Below are positions 33,579 through 42,394 of a DNA stretch of 64,000 nucleotides, piece by piece. The stretch is taken from the NCBI RefSeq assembly GCF_023515955.1, contig NZ_CP097322.1:6930501-6994500 (forward strand), read 5' to 3'. This stretch comes from Streptomyces sp. RerS4 (lineage in GTDB: Bacteria; Actinomycetota; Actinomycetes; Streptomycetales; Streptomycetaceae). The number at the start of each line of letters is the position of its first letter. Within the stretch, counting starts at the first letter, position 1. The position numbers and the translations under genes are program-made. Under the pieces are notes generated by a model. It ran no database searches. It was not told where the DNA came from and saw only the letters and a program-made list of their open reading frames with translations.

Positions 33579-34892
33579 CTACCGGGCGTCTTCGATGCGG
33601 CCGGTCACCACCAGGTCGCCGTCCGGGGTGTGCCGCGCGAGGTGGCCGGTGCGGAAGTAGCCGTCGGGGGTGAAGGTCCGGGCGTTGTGGTCGGGCGCCC
33701 GGTAGTAGCCCCGCGGGATGTACGGACCGCGGGCGAGGAGTTCGCCGGGCACGTCGCCCGCCACGTCCTCGCCGTCGACGTCGACGATGCGCAGCTCGTC
33801 GTCGGGGGAGAGCGGGCGGCCCGCGAACGTGAGCGGTCCCTCGGCCGTGCCGAGGACCTGCTGCGGCTCGCAGCCCCATGCGAGGCGTATCCGTTCGTCG
33901 GTCGCCTCGTGCGGATGGGGTGCCGCGTCGCAGATCTGCACCAGGCGCAGACTGCTCACGTCCGCCCGGCTCACGGCAGACGCGTCGAGCCATCGCCGGG
34001 CGACGGCGGGCGTCACCGAGGTGAGGGTGACCCCTTCTCCCGCGATGAGCGGAAGGCACGCGTCGGGTTCGGCGCTCTCGGGCAGGACGACGGTGCCGCC
34101 GACGGAGAGGGTGCCGACGATGCCGGGGCAGCCGAAGGCGAAGGGGGACTCGGCGGGCAACGCGGCCAGGTACACGTCGTTCTCGGTGAGCGCCACCGAC
34201 TCGGCGGCGGCCCGCGCCTGGTAGGCGTAGTCGTTGTGCGTGCGCGGGACGAGGTGAAGCGCCTCGCCGGAGAGCAGGAAGAACGCCACCTGGTCGGCGC
34301 TCTGCGCGAGCGCCGGCTCCGGCGGCGAGTCGATCGAGCCCAGCGGGGAGTACTGACAGCCCGACGGATCGGTCGTCAGGCCGCCGTACGGGGATGCGGC
34401 GCCCGGCGCCTCCAGGGTGAACACCCGCCGCAGGAACGGCCATCGGGCCGCGATGTCCGCCGCCATCGCCGTGTGGTCGAACCCCTGGTACGTCGAGGGG
34501 CCGACGTAGCCGACGGCCTGGGTGACCCGCACGAGGGGGGCCACCTCGGACGTGCGCAGGGAGAGCGGGCAGAACACGGGGACCGCGCCGGCGCGCATCA
34601 GCGCGAACGCGGTGACGACGAACTCGGGGACGCTCGGGAGCTGGACGACGACCCGTTGTCCGGGCCGCAGGCCGCGCAGTCGGAAGCCGGCGGCCACGCG
34701 GTCCACGCGCCGGTTCAGGTTCGCGTACGTGAGGCGCGTGTCGCCGTGCACGAGCGCGGTGCGCGGTCCGTACTGCAGGGCCCAGCCGCGCAGCAGGTTG
34801 TCCAGCGTATTGCCGCGCCAGTGCCCGGCCGCCCAGTAGCGGTCGACGAACTCCTCGGGCCAGGGCGTACATCCGTCGAGCATGGATGCCAT
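33579..34892 (-). pseudogene. decayed 2,3-dihydroxybenzoate/salicylate-AMP-ligase-like gene
   Basis: The 437-residue frame aligns with aryl-acid AMP ligases (DhbE type, usually about 540 residues). It has LTYANLNRRVDRVAAGF, PRTHNDYAYQARAA, VYLAALPAESPFAF, QQVLGTAEG, GYYRAPDHNARTFTPDG and FRTGHL. Two core features are missing. The ATP phosphate loop (SGGTTGxPK) is reduced to LLSGEALH, three residues short and without Lys. The chain also stops at VVTGRIEDAR, so the small C-terminal domain with the catalytic Lys is absent. FRTGDL has become FRTGHL. I infer loss of adenylation activity. No siderophore genes surround it. Start by homology at 34892. Confidence 0.7.
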
Positions 34893-35043
34893 TCGCTTTC
34901 TTCTGTACCGGCTTCGAACCGGGCGGCGTACGGGGTCGTGCAAGCCAATCCGCCAACTCCCCTGCACACAATGCGCTGTCCCGACCAGGGACGCCGGACC
35001 GCCTCGGCGGAACGTCCAAGGGGCCGGGGGCTCGGACCCGGTC

Positions 35044-35472
35044 TCAGAAGCCGCCGAGGTCCGCCGACAGCCAGTGCTCGGGGCGCATCCGGATCGTCAC
35101 CTGGGGCCCGTGCTCGCGGGCGGCGAGGTCCAGGAAGGCTCGCACCGCCTCGGGCGGGAGGTAGCGGGCGGCCATGTATTCCCGCTCCCCGTCGGTGGTG
35201 GGTGTGGTCGACACCACCGGGCCCTCGACGGAGACGTAGCGCACGGTCGGTTCCACCCGCTCGACGAGCAGGGAGAAGCGGCCCGCACGGGCGAGGGCCC
35301 GTGCCTTGGCGGAGTCGAGCCCGGTGGTGAACCACAGCTCGCCGCCGGCTTCGTAGGCGTACCAGACGGGGACGGCCAGCGGCCCCCGCGCGGGCTCGCG
35401 TCGGCTGACGGCGAGCGCTCCGACATGGGGTTCGGCGAGGAAGGACTGACGCTCGGCTTCGGTGAGAGGCAC
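35044..35472 (-). CDS. pyridoxamine-5'-phosphate-oxidase-family FMN/F420 protein
   Basis: The 142-residue protein has the split-barrel pattern of the PNPOx-like superfamily: GALAVSRREPARGPLAVPVW, ELWFTTGLDSAKARAL and RYVSVEGPVVS. Members reduce or oxidise small molecules with FMN or F420, or bind haem. I chose the GTG at 35472 because GGGAGA sits just upstream; a TTG four codons earlier overlaps that ribosome site. Cofactor and substrate are unknown. Confidence 0.8.
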   Translation of the reverse strand: MPLTEAERQSFLAEPHVGALAVSRREPARGPLAVPVWYAYEAGGELWFTTGLDSAKARALARAGRFSLLVERVEPTVRYVSVEGPVVSTTPTTDGEREYMAARYLPPEAVRAFLDLAAREHGPQVTIRMRPEHWLSADLGGF

Positions 35473-35528
35473 GGTGTCTCCCAAGGCTTCCAGGGACCAG
35501 GGGCCAGGTGCCGGGGGCGGCCGACCGG

Positions 35529-35921
35529 CTACTGCGGCTTCGTCGCGATCTGGATCAGGTTGCCACAGGTGTCGTCGAAGACGGCAGTGGTGACGGTGCC
35601 CATGTCCAGGGGTTCCTGGGTGAAGCGGACGCCGTGGCCGCGCAGGCGCTCGTACTCCGCGTTCACGTCCTCGACGGCGAACTGGGCGAGCGGGATGCCG
35701 TCCGTGACGAGCGCGTCGCGGTAGGTCTTGGCGGCCGGGTGGCCGAGCGGCTCCAGAAGGAGTTCGGTGCCGTTGGGCTCGTCGGGTGAAGTGACGGTCA
35801 GCCAGCGGTCCTTCTCGCCGATCGGGACGTCGTGCTTCTTCACGAACCCGAGGATCTCGGTGTAGAAGCGCAGGGCCTTGGCCTGGTCGTCGACGAAGAC
35901 GCTGGTCAGATGGATCTTCAT
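35529..35921 (-). CDS. VOC-superfamily (glyoxalase-like) protein
   Basis: The 130-residue product shows a two-module VOC fold: MKIHLTSVFVDDQAKALRFY at the start, NGTELLLEP in the middle, and AVFDDTCGNLIQIATKPQ with the last Asn-Leu-Ile strand. Family members are metal-dependent lyases, dioxygenases or antibiotic-binding proteins. The ATG overlaps the ArsR stop (ATGA), so it is co-expressed with and probably controlled by that regulator. Confidence 0.85.
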   Translation of the reverse strand: MKIHLTSVFVDDQAKALRFYTEILGFVKKHDVPIGEKDRWLTVTSPDEPNGTELLLEPLGHPAAKTYRDALVTDGIPLAQFAVEDVNAEYERLRGHGVRFTQEPLDMGTVTTAVFDDTCGNLIQIATKPQ

Positions 35922-36244
35922 GGGGTGCTCTTCTCCGGTCCGGATGGGTCGGGCGACGGGTCGGGCGACCGATCGGGCACGGGCCATCGCTCGGTGATCT
36001 GTCGCAGCGGGGCCGTGTTCAGGTCGTGGAACTTGTAGCGGCCCTCCCGCCTGGTCTCGACGAGCCCGGCGGCCTCCAGCACGGCGAGGTGCTGGGAGAC
36101 GCCCTGGCGCGAGATGCCGAGCCGATGCCTCATGCTCAGGCGCGAGCAGATCTCGAACAGTGTCTGTCCGGACTTCTCCGAGAGCTCGTCGAGGATCGTG
36201 CGGCGGGTGGGGTCGGCCAAGGCTTTGAAAAGGTCGTCGGCCAT
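35918..36244 (-). CDS. ArsR-family repressor
   Basis: The 108-residue winged-helix protein begins MADDLFKALADPTRRTILDE, and its recognition helix is in GISRQGVSQHLAVLEAAGLV. The wing carries RREGRYKFHDLN. Metal-binding Cys motifs of ArsR/SmtB are absent, so it belongs to the branch found with VOC and SRPBCC proteins. The start at 36244 fits homology. Its C-terminus is a short Pro-Asp-Ser tail. It is coupled to the VOC gene and divergent from the DUF2071 gene. Confidence 0.88.
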   Translation of the reverse strand: MADDLFKALADPTRRTILDELSEKSGQTLFEICSRLSMRHRLGISRQGVSQHLAVLEAAGLVETRREGRYKFHDLNTAPLRQITERWPVPDRSPDPSPDPSGPEKSTP

Positions 36245-36357
36245 GACCCCAGCATAGGCAACCGCTGACTTGCCTATCAAGTCGTCGGCCGCCGCCGCCC
36301 GGGATGGCGCGGGGGCAGCGGCGACCTCGCCGACCCCTTCTTCGCGATACTGGCGCC

Positions 36358-37098
36358 ATGCCCCAGATGCCGCCCGCCGTCGGCCCCGAGCCGATATCCT
36401 TCGACCCGCCCTTCACGGCGGACCGGCCCCTGCTCACCCAGTCCTGGCTCGACGTGGCCTTCCTGCACTGGGCCGCCGACCCCGCCGACGTCGCTCCGCT
36501 GCTGCCGGCCCATACGGCGCCGGACACCCTGGACGGGGTCACGTACATCGGTCTGGTGGCCTTCCGCATGCACAAGGTCGGCTGGTTCCGCCTTCCCGGC
36601 ATCCCCTACCTGGGCGCTTTCCCGGAAACCAACGTCCGCCTCTACACGGTCGACGCCGACGGCCGCCGCGGCGTGGCCTTCCTCTCGATGGACGCCGCCC
36701 GGCTGATCCCCGTGGTCTTCGGCCGCGCCGCGTTCCGCCTCCCGTACGTCTGGTCGCGGATGTCGGTCCGCCAGGACGGCGACACGGTCGCGTACGCGAG
36801 CAGCCGGCGCCTCTTCGGACCGCGCCCCGCGCACAGCCGGTTCGCCGTACGGGTCGGCGAGCGGATCGTGGAACCGACCGAACTGGAGCACTTCCTGACC
36901 GCCCGCTGGGGCCTGCACACCGAGCCCTTCGGCCGGCCGCTGTACCTCCCGAACGCCCACCCACGCTGGCCCCTGCACCGCGCCGAACTCCTCCACTGCG
37001 AGGAGGACCTGGTGGCCGCGGCCGGCCTGCCCGCCCCCGCCGGGCCGCCCGCGAGCGTGCTCTACTCGCCGGGCGTGGCGGTCCGTTTCGGCCTATGA
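36358..37098 (+). CDS. DUF2071 (YqjF-like) protein
   Basis: The 246-residue product matches DUF2071: LTQSWLDVAFLHWAADPADV near the start, LVAFRMHKVGWF, FPETNVRLYTVD, and a C-terminal HRAELLHCEEDLVAAAGLP. The family is related to acetoacetate-decarboxylase folds; its function is not established. It starts at 36358, where homology begins, 114 bases from the divergent ArsR gene. Confidence 0.82.
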   Translation: MPQMPPAVGPEPISFDPPFTADRPLLTQSWLDVAFLHWAADPADVAPLLPAHTAPDTLDGVTYIGLVAFRMHKVGWFRLPGIPYLGAFPETNVRLYTVDADGRRGVAFLSMDAARLIPVVFGRAAFRLPYVWSRMSVRQDGDTVAYASSRRLFGPRPAHSRFAVRVGERIVEPTELEHFLTARWGLHTEPFGRPLYLPNAHPRWPLHRAELLHCEEDLVAAAGLPAPAGPPASVLYSPGVAVRFGL

Positions 37099-37212
37099 CT
37101 GCCGCGATCGGTGGAATGACCGATGTGCCGGGGGTGAGCGCCCGGCCATAGTCCTCGGGAGATCGTTCGCGGGCGGCCGTGACGCGCGCCCGGTTTTCGA
37201 AAGGACCCTTCT

Positions 37213-38925
37213 GTGGACACGTATGCGGACCTGGTATTCCTCGGTGGGAAGGTGGTCACGGTCGACGCCGACTTCTCCGTCGCCTCGGCCCTGGCGGTGA
37301 CCGGTGGGACCATCAGCGCCGTCGGCGGACGGGACGACGTCGAGCCGCTCATCGGTCCCGCCACCCGCGTCGTCGACCTGCGGGGACGGACGCTGCTCCC
37401 CGGTATCAACGACTCCCACCTGCACGGATGCGCCTTCGGCATGGCCACGCCGCCGCTCTCCCTCGACGTCGGCCACCCCACCGTGTCCTCCCTGACGGAC
37501 GTGGCCGAGGCGGTGGCGCAGGCCGTCCGGCGGGTTCCGGACGGGCAGTGGATCACGGGACACGGCTGGGACCCCGGCTTCCTCGACGAGTGCGTGGCCG
37601 ATCCGTCGCGCTCGCCCTCGCGGCGCGACCTCGACGCCGTGAGCCCCGACCACCCCGTCGTCCTGTACTCCTTCTCCGGGCACGCCACCTGGGTCAACTC
37701 CAAGGCACTGGAGCTCATCGGGATCGACCGGAGCACCGTCGCCCCGCCCGGCGGGGCCATCGTCGTGGACGCAGCCGGCGAGCCGACCGGGCTCCTCCAC
37801 GAGGGGGCCCAGGCCCTCGTGCAGAACGCGCTGCCGGCGCTCGGCCGGCAGGAGCGGACCGACGCGATCAAGGCGACCCTCGCCACGCTCGCCCGCCTCG
37901 GCGTGACCAGCTACACCGAGCCCGGCCTCGGCCCCGGCGGCGCCGGCATCATGCGGGGCGCGCTCGGCGGCGAGACCCTCGACGTCTACCACCGGCTGCT
38001 GGCCGACGGCGAACTGACCGCCCGCGTGGGCGTCCTGCTCCTGCCCACCGGCATGGCGAGCACCGCCGAGGAGTTCGCCCGCGCCCTCACCGACCTGGAC
38101 GCCGCCGACGCGTCCCGCGCCGCCGATCCGCGCCGGCTCGCGATCCACGGCGTCAAGATATTCGCCGACGGCGTCGTCCCCAACAAGACGGCCTGGATGC
38201 ACGAGCCGTACATCGGCGGTGGCTGTGGCTCGCTGTGCGTCGGAGGTGAGACGGACAGCGCGCGGATCGCCGAGATCGACGCCATGATCCGGCACGCCCA
38301 CGCCGCCGGGCACCAGTTGGGCGTCCACGTCACCGGCGACCGGGCCATCGACACCGTCGCGGACGCCTTCGCCGCGGCCGTGGCCGAGCACCCCCGGGCC
38401 GACGCCCGCCACTACGTCATCCACGGCGACTTCCTCACCGCGCACAGCATGAAGGTGCTGGCCGCACACGACTTCGGCGTCAACATGAACCCCACCATCA
38501 AGTGGACCGTCGCCGACATGGAAGAGGAGTTCGTCGGCGCCGGACGCGCCGCGTACGCCTGGCCCTACCGCGATGCCATCGACGCCGGCGTGCGCGTCGC
38601 GAGCGGGTCCGACGCCCCCGTCACGTACCCGGACTGGCGTCAGGGCGTCGCCACCATGATGCTGCGCGAATCGAAGGCCGCCGGCCGTGTCAGCGGCCCC
38701 GAGCAGCGCATCGGGCTGGCCGAGGCGATCCGTACGTACACGATCGACGCGGCCTGGCAGGACTTCGCCGACGACTGGAAGGGCTCCCTGGAACCGGGCA
38801 AGGTCGCCGACCTCTGCGTGCTGGACGGAGACCTGCTGACCGCCGACCCCCACGACATCCCGGACATGCCGGTCGTCCTCACCGTCATGGACGGGCAGGT
38901 CGTGCACGACACCGTACGGAATTGA
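37213..38925 (+). CDS. YtcJ-like metal-dependent amidohydrolase
   Basis: The 570-residue protein belongs to the amidohydrolase-3 group. Metal-binding features are NDSHLHG (about residue 68), the lysine region HGVKIFADG, HVTGDRAIDTV, HGDFL and SGSDAPV. The N-terminal and C-terminal strands (LVFLGGKVVTVDA and VVLTVMDGQVVHDT) form the composite beta-sandwich typical of the family. The GTG start follows AAAGGA. The likely reaction is hydrolysis of an amide or N-acyl bond; the substrate is unknown. A LuxR regulator follows 31 bases downstream. Confidence 0.88.
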   Translation: MDTYADLVFLGGKVVTVDADFSVASALAVTGGTISAVGGRDDVEPLIGPATRVVDLRGRTLLPGINDSHLHGCAFGMATPPLSLDVGHPTVSSLTDVAEAVAQAVRRVPDGQWITGHGWDPGFLDECVADPSRSPSRRDLDAVSPDHPVVLYSFSGHATWVNSKALELIGIDRSTVAPPGGAIVVDAAGEPTGLLHEGAQALVQNALPALGRQERTDAIKATLATLARLGVTSYTEPGLGPGGAGIMRGALGGETLDVYHRLLADGELTARVGVLLLPTGMASTAEEFARALTDLDAADASRAADPRRLAIHGVKIFADGVVPNKTAWMHEPYIGGGCGSLCVGGETDSARIAEIDAMIRHAHAAGHQLGVHVTGDRAIDTVADAFAAAVAEHPRADARHYVIHGDFLTAHSMKVLAAHDFGVNMNPTIKWTVADMEEEFVGAGRAAYAWPYRDAIDAGVRVASGSDAPVTYPDWRQGVATMMLRESKAAGRVSGPEQRIGLAEAIRTYTIDAAWQDFADDWKGSLEPGKVADLCVLDGDLLTADPHDIPDMPVVLTVMDGQVVHDTVRN

Positions 38926-38956
38926 CGTATTCCGGGCACATGATCATCCTTGGGGG

Positions 38957-39715
38957 ATGGCAGCGGAACCCAGCACGGCGGACATCCTGGACGCGGCCCT
39001 CCACGTCCGGGAGGCCGCCAGGAGCGCCACCGACGGCGAGACCGGCGTCGAGCCGGTCCTGACGGCGCTGTCGGAGGTGATGGAGTACGACCACGCCTCC
39101 CTGACCCGGTGGGATCCGCGGCGACGGTGCCACATCACCCTGGCCGGGAGCTACCCGGACGAGGCCACGGCCTACATCGAGACGCGCCTGCACCACGACC
39201 CGGTGTTCCCCGTGCTCCACACCCCGGCCCGGGGCGGCCTGTGGCTCAGGGACGTCCCCGGGCAACTCCTGGCGGCATCCCCCGGCTTCCGGGACGTGCT
39301 GGCTCCCCTCGGCATCGAGGACGGCGTGGCACAGTGCCTGTTCGACACCGACGGCCGCTACGTCGGCATGCTGAACGTCAGCACCCGCCGGCCACGGCGC
39401 ACGCCCGACCCGGCGCGCGCCGTGGTCACCCTCCTCACCGAGGCCCTCACGGCGGCCGTCGCCCCCCGCGCCCCCGTCGCCCCCCGCGCCTGTCCTCCGG
39501 GCGCCGGACGGCCGGGCGGGCTCTCGCCACGCGAGCTCCAGGTACTGGGCGAACTGACCACCGGCCGCACCAACAAGGAGATCGCCCAGCGGCTGTACGT
39601 CACTCCGCGCACCGTGGGCACCCACATCGAGCACATCCTCGCCAAGCTCGACCTCCCCAACCGCGCGGCCGCCGCCGCCCGAGCCGCGGCCTGGGGCATC
39701 GAACCCACCCGCTGA
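38957..39715 (+). CDS. LuxR-family regulator with GAF-like sensor region
   Basis: The 252-residue protein has a C-terminal LuxR helix-turn-helix (LSPRELQVLGELTTGRTNKE, about 194-213, then VTPRTVGTHIEHILAKLDL). The first 165 residues look GAF-like, with alternating strands such as LFDTDGRYVGMLNVST. It could sense a small ligand. It directly follows the amidohydrolase gene on the same strand. Confidence 0.85.
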   Translation: MAAEPSTADILDAALHVREAARSATDGETGVEPVLTALSEVMEYDHASLTRWDPRRRCHITLAGSYPDEATAYIETRLHHDPVFPVLHTPARGGLWLRDVPGQLLAASPGFRDVLAPLGIEDGVAQCLFDTDGRYVGMLNVSTRRPRRTPDPARAVVTLLTEALTAAVAPRAPVAPRACPPGAGRPGGLSPRELQVLGELTTGRTNKEIAQRLYVTPRTVGTHIEHILAKLDLPNRAAAAARAAAWGIEPTR

Positions 39716-39727
39716 CCCGACCGGCGC

Positions 39728-40129
39728 TCAGCCGGCGAGGGCCACGAGCCGTCGGTATTCGAGGTGGTCCGCCCGTCGGGCCGTGACGTGGACCCGCACG
39801 TCCGTGAGGAAGTCCTTCAGGATGGTGTAGCCGACCGTGTAGGTCTCTTCCTGATCGCCGGCGGCGGGCGGGACCCAGAGGATCAGGAGCCGCTCGTTGC
39901 GGCGGGCCCCATCCGGGTTGGCGAAGGCCAGTTCGTGGACGACGAGCCGGGGCTCGTCGGCGGGCAGGGCCTGGATCAGCTCGTCATGGGTCAGATTGGC
40001 CTCGACCTCAAGGACCAGGACACCCGAGGGGGAGGGGAACCGGAAGATGACGGTGTTGATCTCCCGCATCTCCTTCAGGCGGTGGAGGGCGCCGAGACCG
40101 CTTTCCGAAAGGCCGGTGGGGGTGTTCAC
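39728..40129 (-). CDS. ADF/cofilin-homology protein
   Basis: The 133-residue product reads as a single actin-depolymerising-factor domain. It has an N-terminal GLSESGLGALHRLKEM (cofilin: SDECLxAFxELK), then VIFRF, an LPADEPRLVVHELAF block (cofilin: LPxxxCRYxxYDxxY), RRNERLLILWVPP (cofilin: xxKIxFIxWxPxxA), TVGYTILKDFLT (MIYASSKDxL) and a C-terminal VTARRADHLEYRRLV. Order, spacing and length all fit cofilins (about 135-150 residues). I chose the GTG at 40129 because GAGG lies nine bases upstream and the N-terminus then matches cofilins; an ATG at 40153 is the alternative. The actin-binding Lys/Arg set is only partly kept. Its partner in a bacterium is unknown. Confidence 0.72.
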   Translation of the reverse strand: MNTPTGLSESGLGALHRLKEMREINTVIFRFPSPSGVLVLEVEANLTHDELIQALPADEPRLVVHELAFANPDGARRNERLLILWVPPAAGDQEETYTVGYTILKDFLTDVRVHVTARRADHLEYRRLVALAG

Positions 40130-40270
40130 GTAGATAGACCTCGCTTCGCACATGGCCGCAACTCGTGGTCAACGACGCGGTCCCGGCCGAAGGCACGGCG
40201 GGGGCCCGCGCACCCCGACTTCCCCCCGTTCCGCTGTCGGTGCTTTACGCGCTGCTGTACGGTCGACGGT

Positions 40271-40519
40271 ATGTCGAAGACGGTGACGATCCGGGTCGAT
40301 GAGCAGCTGCACACGCTGCTCAAGGAACGCGCGGAGGCGGAGGGCACCACGGTGACCGCGCTGATCACGCAGGCCGCGCACGACGCGGTCCGTGACCCGC
40401 GTCTGGAGGAGGCCGGTGAGGTCTTCCGGGCCTTCCTCGCCGATCAGGCGGAGGCGTTCGACAAGGCCTTCCCCGATGACGCCCCCTCGCATCTCGACGC
40501 GCCCGGCCGGGCCGCCTGA
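40271..40519 (+). CDS. ribbon-helix-helix antitoxin
   Basis: The 82-residue protein begins SKTVTIRVDEQLHTLLKERA, a ribbon-helix-helix DNA-binding start, followed by helix AEGTTVTALITQAAHDAV. The remaining acidic tail would wrap the toxin. It lies five bases upstream of the Doc-like gene. Such antitoxins usually repress their own operon. Confidence 0.82.
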   Translation: MSKTVTIRVDEQLHTLLKERAEAEGTTVTALITQAAHDAVRDPRLEEAGEVFRAFLADQAEAFDKAFPDDAPSHLDAPGRAA

Positions 40520-40523
40520 GCCC

Positions 40524-40895
40524 GTGGACCTGTACGTCGACATCCGCTGGCTCCTGGAGCGCCAGGCCGAGATCCTGCCCAAGCAGCCGTCCGTGCACGA
40601 CTTCTCCGTGCTGGTCGCCGCCGTGGGCCGCCATCGCGTCAACACCCCGCAGCTCGGCGTCACCGTCGACAACGCCTGGCGCGCCGCGGCCCTCATGCAC
40701 ACCGTCATCCGCCTGCGTCCCCTCCCCGCCCGCAACGCCCTGTTCGGGGCCGCCTTGGTGGTGGCCTACATGCACGCGGCCGGCGAGGGCATCGACGCTC
40801 CCTACGGGGCGCTGGTCGACCTGGCCCGCGACATCGACTCGGGCCGCTCGGACGCCTACGACGCGGCGGACCGGATCCGCTCCTGGCGCGTCTGA
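40524..40895 (+). CDS. Doc/Fic-like toxin with degenerate active-site motif
   Basis: The 123-residue product has the length and helix plan of Doc (P1 Doc is 126 residues) and the Leu-Tyr-rich start VDLYVDIRWLLERQAEIL. Where Doc has HxFx(D/N)GNKRT, this protein has LRPLPARNALFGAALVVAY, so the catalytic His and the Gly-Asn-Lys-Arg anion loop are gone. Start is a GTG at 40524 just after the antitoxin stop; an ATG at 40476 inside the antitoxin gene is a less likely alternative. I infer an altered or inactive toxin. Confidence 0.65.
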   Translation: MDLYVDIRWLLERQAEILPKQPSVHDFSVLVAAVGRHRVNTPQLGVTVDNAWRAAALMHTVIRLRPLPARNALFGAALVVAYMHAAGEGIDAPYGALVDLARDIDSGRSDAYDAADRIRSWRV

Positions 40896-41055
40896 CGAGG
40901 TCGGCGTGGTCGGCGGGGTTACGAGGCCCCTGACGCGGGGTTGCGCAGCGCCGGCCGGGACCGGCGCGCGCCCCCGCCGGCGCTTGGGGCGGGCGCCGGG
41001 CGGGAATCCTACGTCCGGGCGGGGCCAGGGGACTCCGCCTGAATGGGGGAAAGCC

Positions 41056-41256
41056 ATGTTCATGTTCCTGTGGGCGCCGTTCGCCCTGCTCGCCGTCGGA
41101 TGCGCCTGGGTGGCGGTGCGCGGGGCCGGAGCGCTGAGCCCGGCGCCGGTGAGCTCGGGCAGCTGGTGGGTCGCCGAACCGCAGCACGCGGCGTGCAACG
41201 AGTGCGGTGGTACGCAGAACTGCCCGAGCGGCTGTGTCAGCCCCGGCGTCGACTGA
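41056..41256 (+). CDS. small membrane-anchored or secreted Cys-rich protein
   Basis: The 66-residue protein follows a strong GGGGGAAAG ribosome site. Residues 1-24 are hydrophobic (signal or anchor), and the tail holds a Cys cluster CNECGGTQNCPSGC. No family recognised. The cluster could bind metal or form disulphides outside the cell. Confidence 0.6.
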   Translation: MFMFLWAPFALLAVGCAWVAVRGAGALSPAPVSSGSWWVAEPQHAACNECGGTQNCPSGCVSPGVD

Positions 41257-41267
41257 CGCGGTCGTGC

Positions 41268-42332
41268 TCAGAGCGTCGGGTAGTCCGTGTACCCGCGGGC
41301 GTCGCCCCCGAAGAAGGTGGACGGGTCCGGGGTGTTGTACGGGCCTTCGGTGCGCAGGCGCTCCGGCAGGTCGGGGTTGGCGAGGAAGAGGGCGCCGAAG
41401 GCGAGGACGTCGGCGACGCCGTCCTCGATCAGCGTGAGGGCCCGGTGGTCGGTGGGGCCCTCCGTCGCCGGGTTCAGCACGAGCGGTCCGGAGAACTGCT
41501 TGCGCAGGGCGAGGGTGGTGTCCCGGGCCTCGGGCCCGTGCTCCAGGACGTGGAGGTAGGCGAGGCCGAGGCCGTCGATCTCCTTGACCAGGGCCTCGTA
41601 CGTCGGCCGCGGGTCGGGCTCGGAGATGTCGTTGTACCCGTTCCCGGGCGAGACGCGCAGCGCCGTGCGCTCAGCGCCGATCGCGGCGGCGACCGCCTTG
41701 ACGGCCTCCACCGCGAAGCGGATCCGGTTCTCCACCGGGCCGCCCCACTCGTCGGTGCGCAGGTTCGACCCGGGCGCCAGGAACTGGTGGATCAGGTAGC
41801 CGTTGGCGCCGTGCAGCTCCACCCCGTCGAAACCGGCCTCCACGGCGTTGCGGGCGGCCTCGGCGTAGTCGGCGATGGTCTGGCGCACCTCGGGGCCGGT
41901 CAGCTCGTGGGGGGTCACGAAGTCCTTCATGCCGTCTGCGGTGAACAGCTGACCCCGGGCGGCCACCGCCGAGGGGGCCACGGGAAGGAGGCCGTCGGGC
42001 AGCAGCGTCGGGTGGCCGATGCGCCCGGAGTGCATCAGCTGGGCGAAGATCCGGCCGCCGGCAGCGTGCACGGAGTCGGTGACCTCGCGCCAGGCGGCGA
42101 CCTGCTCGGCGCTGTGCAGGCCCGGGGTGAAGGGGTAGCCCTGTCCGACGACGGAGGGCTGGATCCCCTCGGAGATGATCAGACCGGCGGACGCGCGCTG
42201 CGTGTAGTACTCGGCGACGAGGCCGGTCGCGAGGCCGCCCGCCGCTGCGCGGCTGCGGGTCATCGGGGCCAGGGCGATGCGGTTGGGGAGGGTCGCGCCG
42301 GCGATGTGGACGGGCTCGAAAGCGGTGGTCAT
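41268..42332 (-). CDS. old-yellow-enzyme alkene reductase
   Basis: The 354-residue FMN protein has PNRIALAPMTRSRA at the start, the substrate-binding HGANGYLIHQFL (His-x-x-Asn, about 180) and LRTDEWGGPVENR. OYE enzymes reduce electron-poor C=C bonds such as enones or maleimides with NAD(P)H. It is divergent from a MarR regulator, with two related palindromes between the genes, so it is probably repressed until an electrophile is present. Confidence 0.92.
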   Translation of the reverse strand: MTTAFEPVHIAGATLPNRIALAPMTRSRAAAGGLATGLVAEYYTQRASAGLIISEGIQPSVVGQGYPFTPGLHSAEQVAAWREVTDSVHAAGGRIFAQLMHSGRIGHPTLLPDGLLPVAPSAVAARGQLFTADGMKDFVTPHELTGPEVRQTIADYAEAARNAVEAGFDGVELHGANGYLIHQFLAPGSNLRTDEWGGPVENRIRFAVEAVKAVAAAIGAERTALRVSPGNGYNDISEPDPRPTYEALVKEIDGLGLAYLHVLEHGPEARDTTLALRKQFSGPLVLNPATEGPTDHRALTLIEDGVADVLAFGALFLANPDLPERLRTEGPYNTPDPSTFFGGDARGYTDYPTL

Positions 42333-42351
42333 GGCTGCCTCACAGAGATAG

Positions 42352-42363
42352 TTGGTCGGCCAA
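42352..42363. promoter_or_regulatory. MarR-type operator, imperfect copy
   Basis: TTGGTCGGCCAA is one base off the core of the 16-bp palindrome at 42395-42410. It lies 20 bases upstream of the alkene reductase ATG, well placed to control that gene. Confidence 0.55.
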
Positions 42364-42394
42364 GGGTTGCCGACGAGGAGCAGCGTACCGCATT

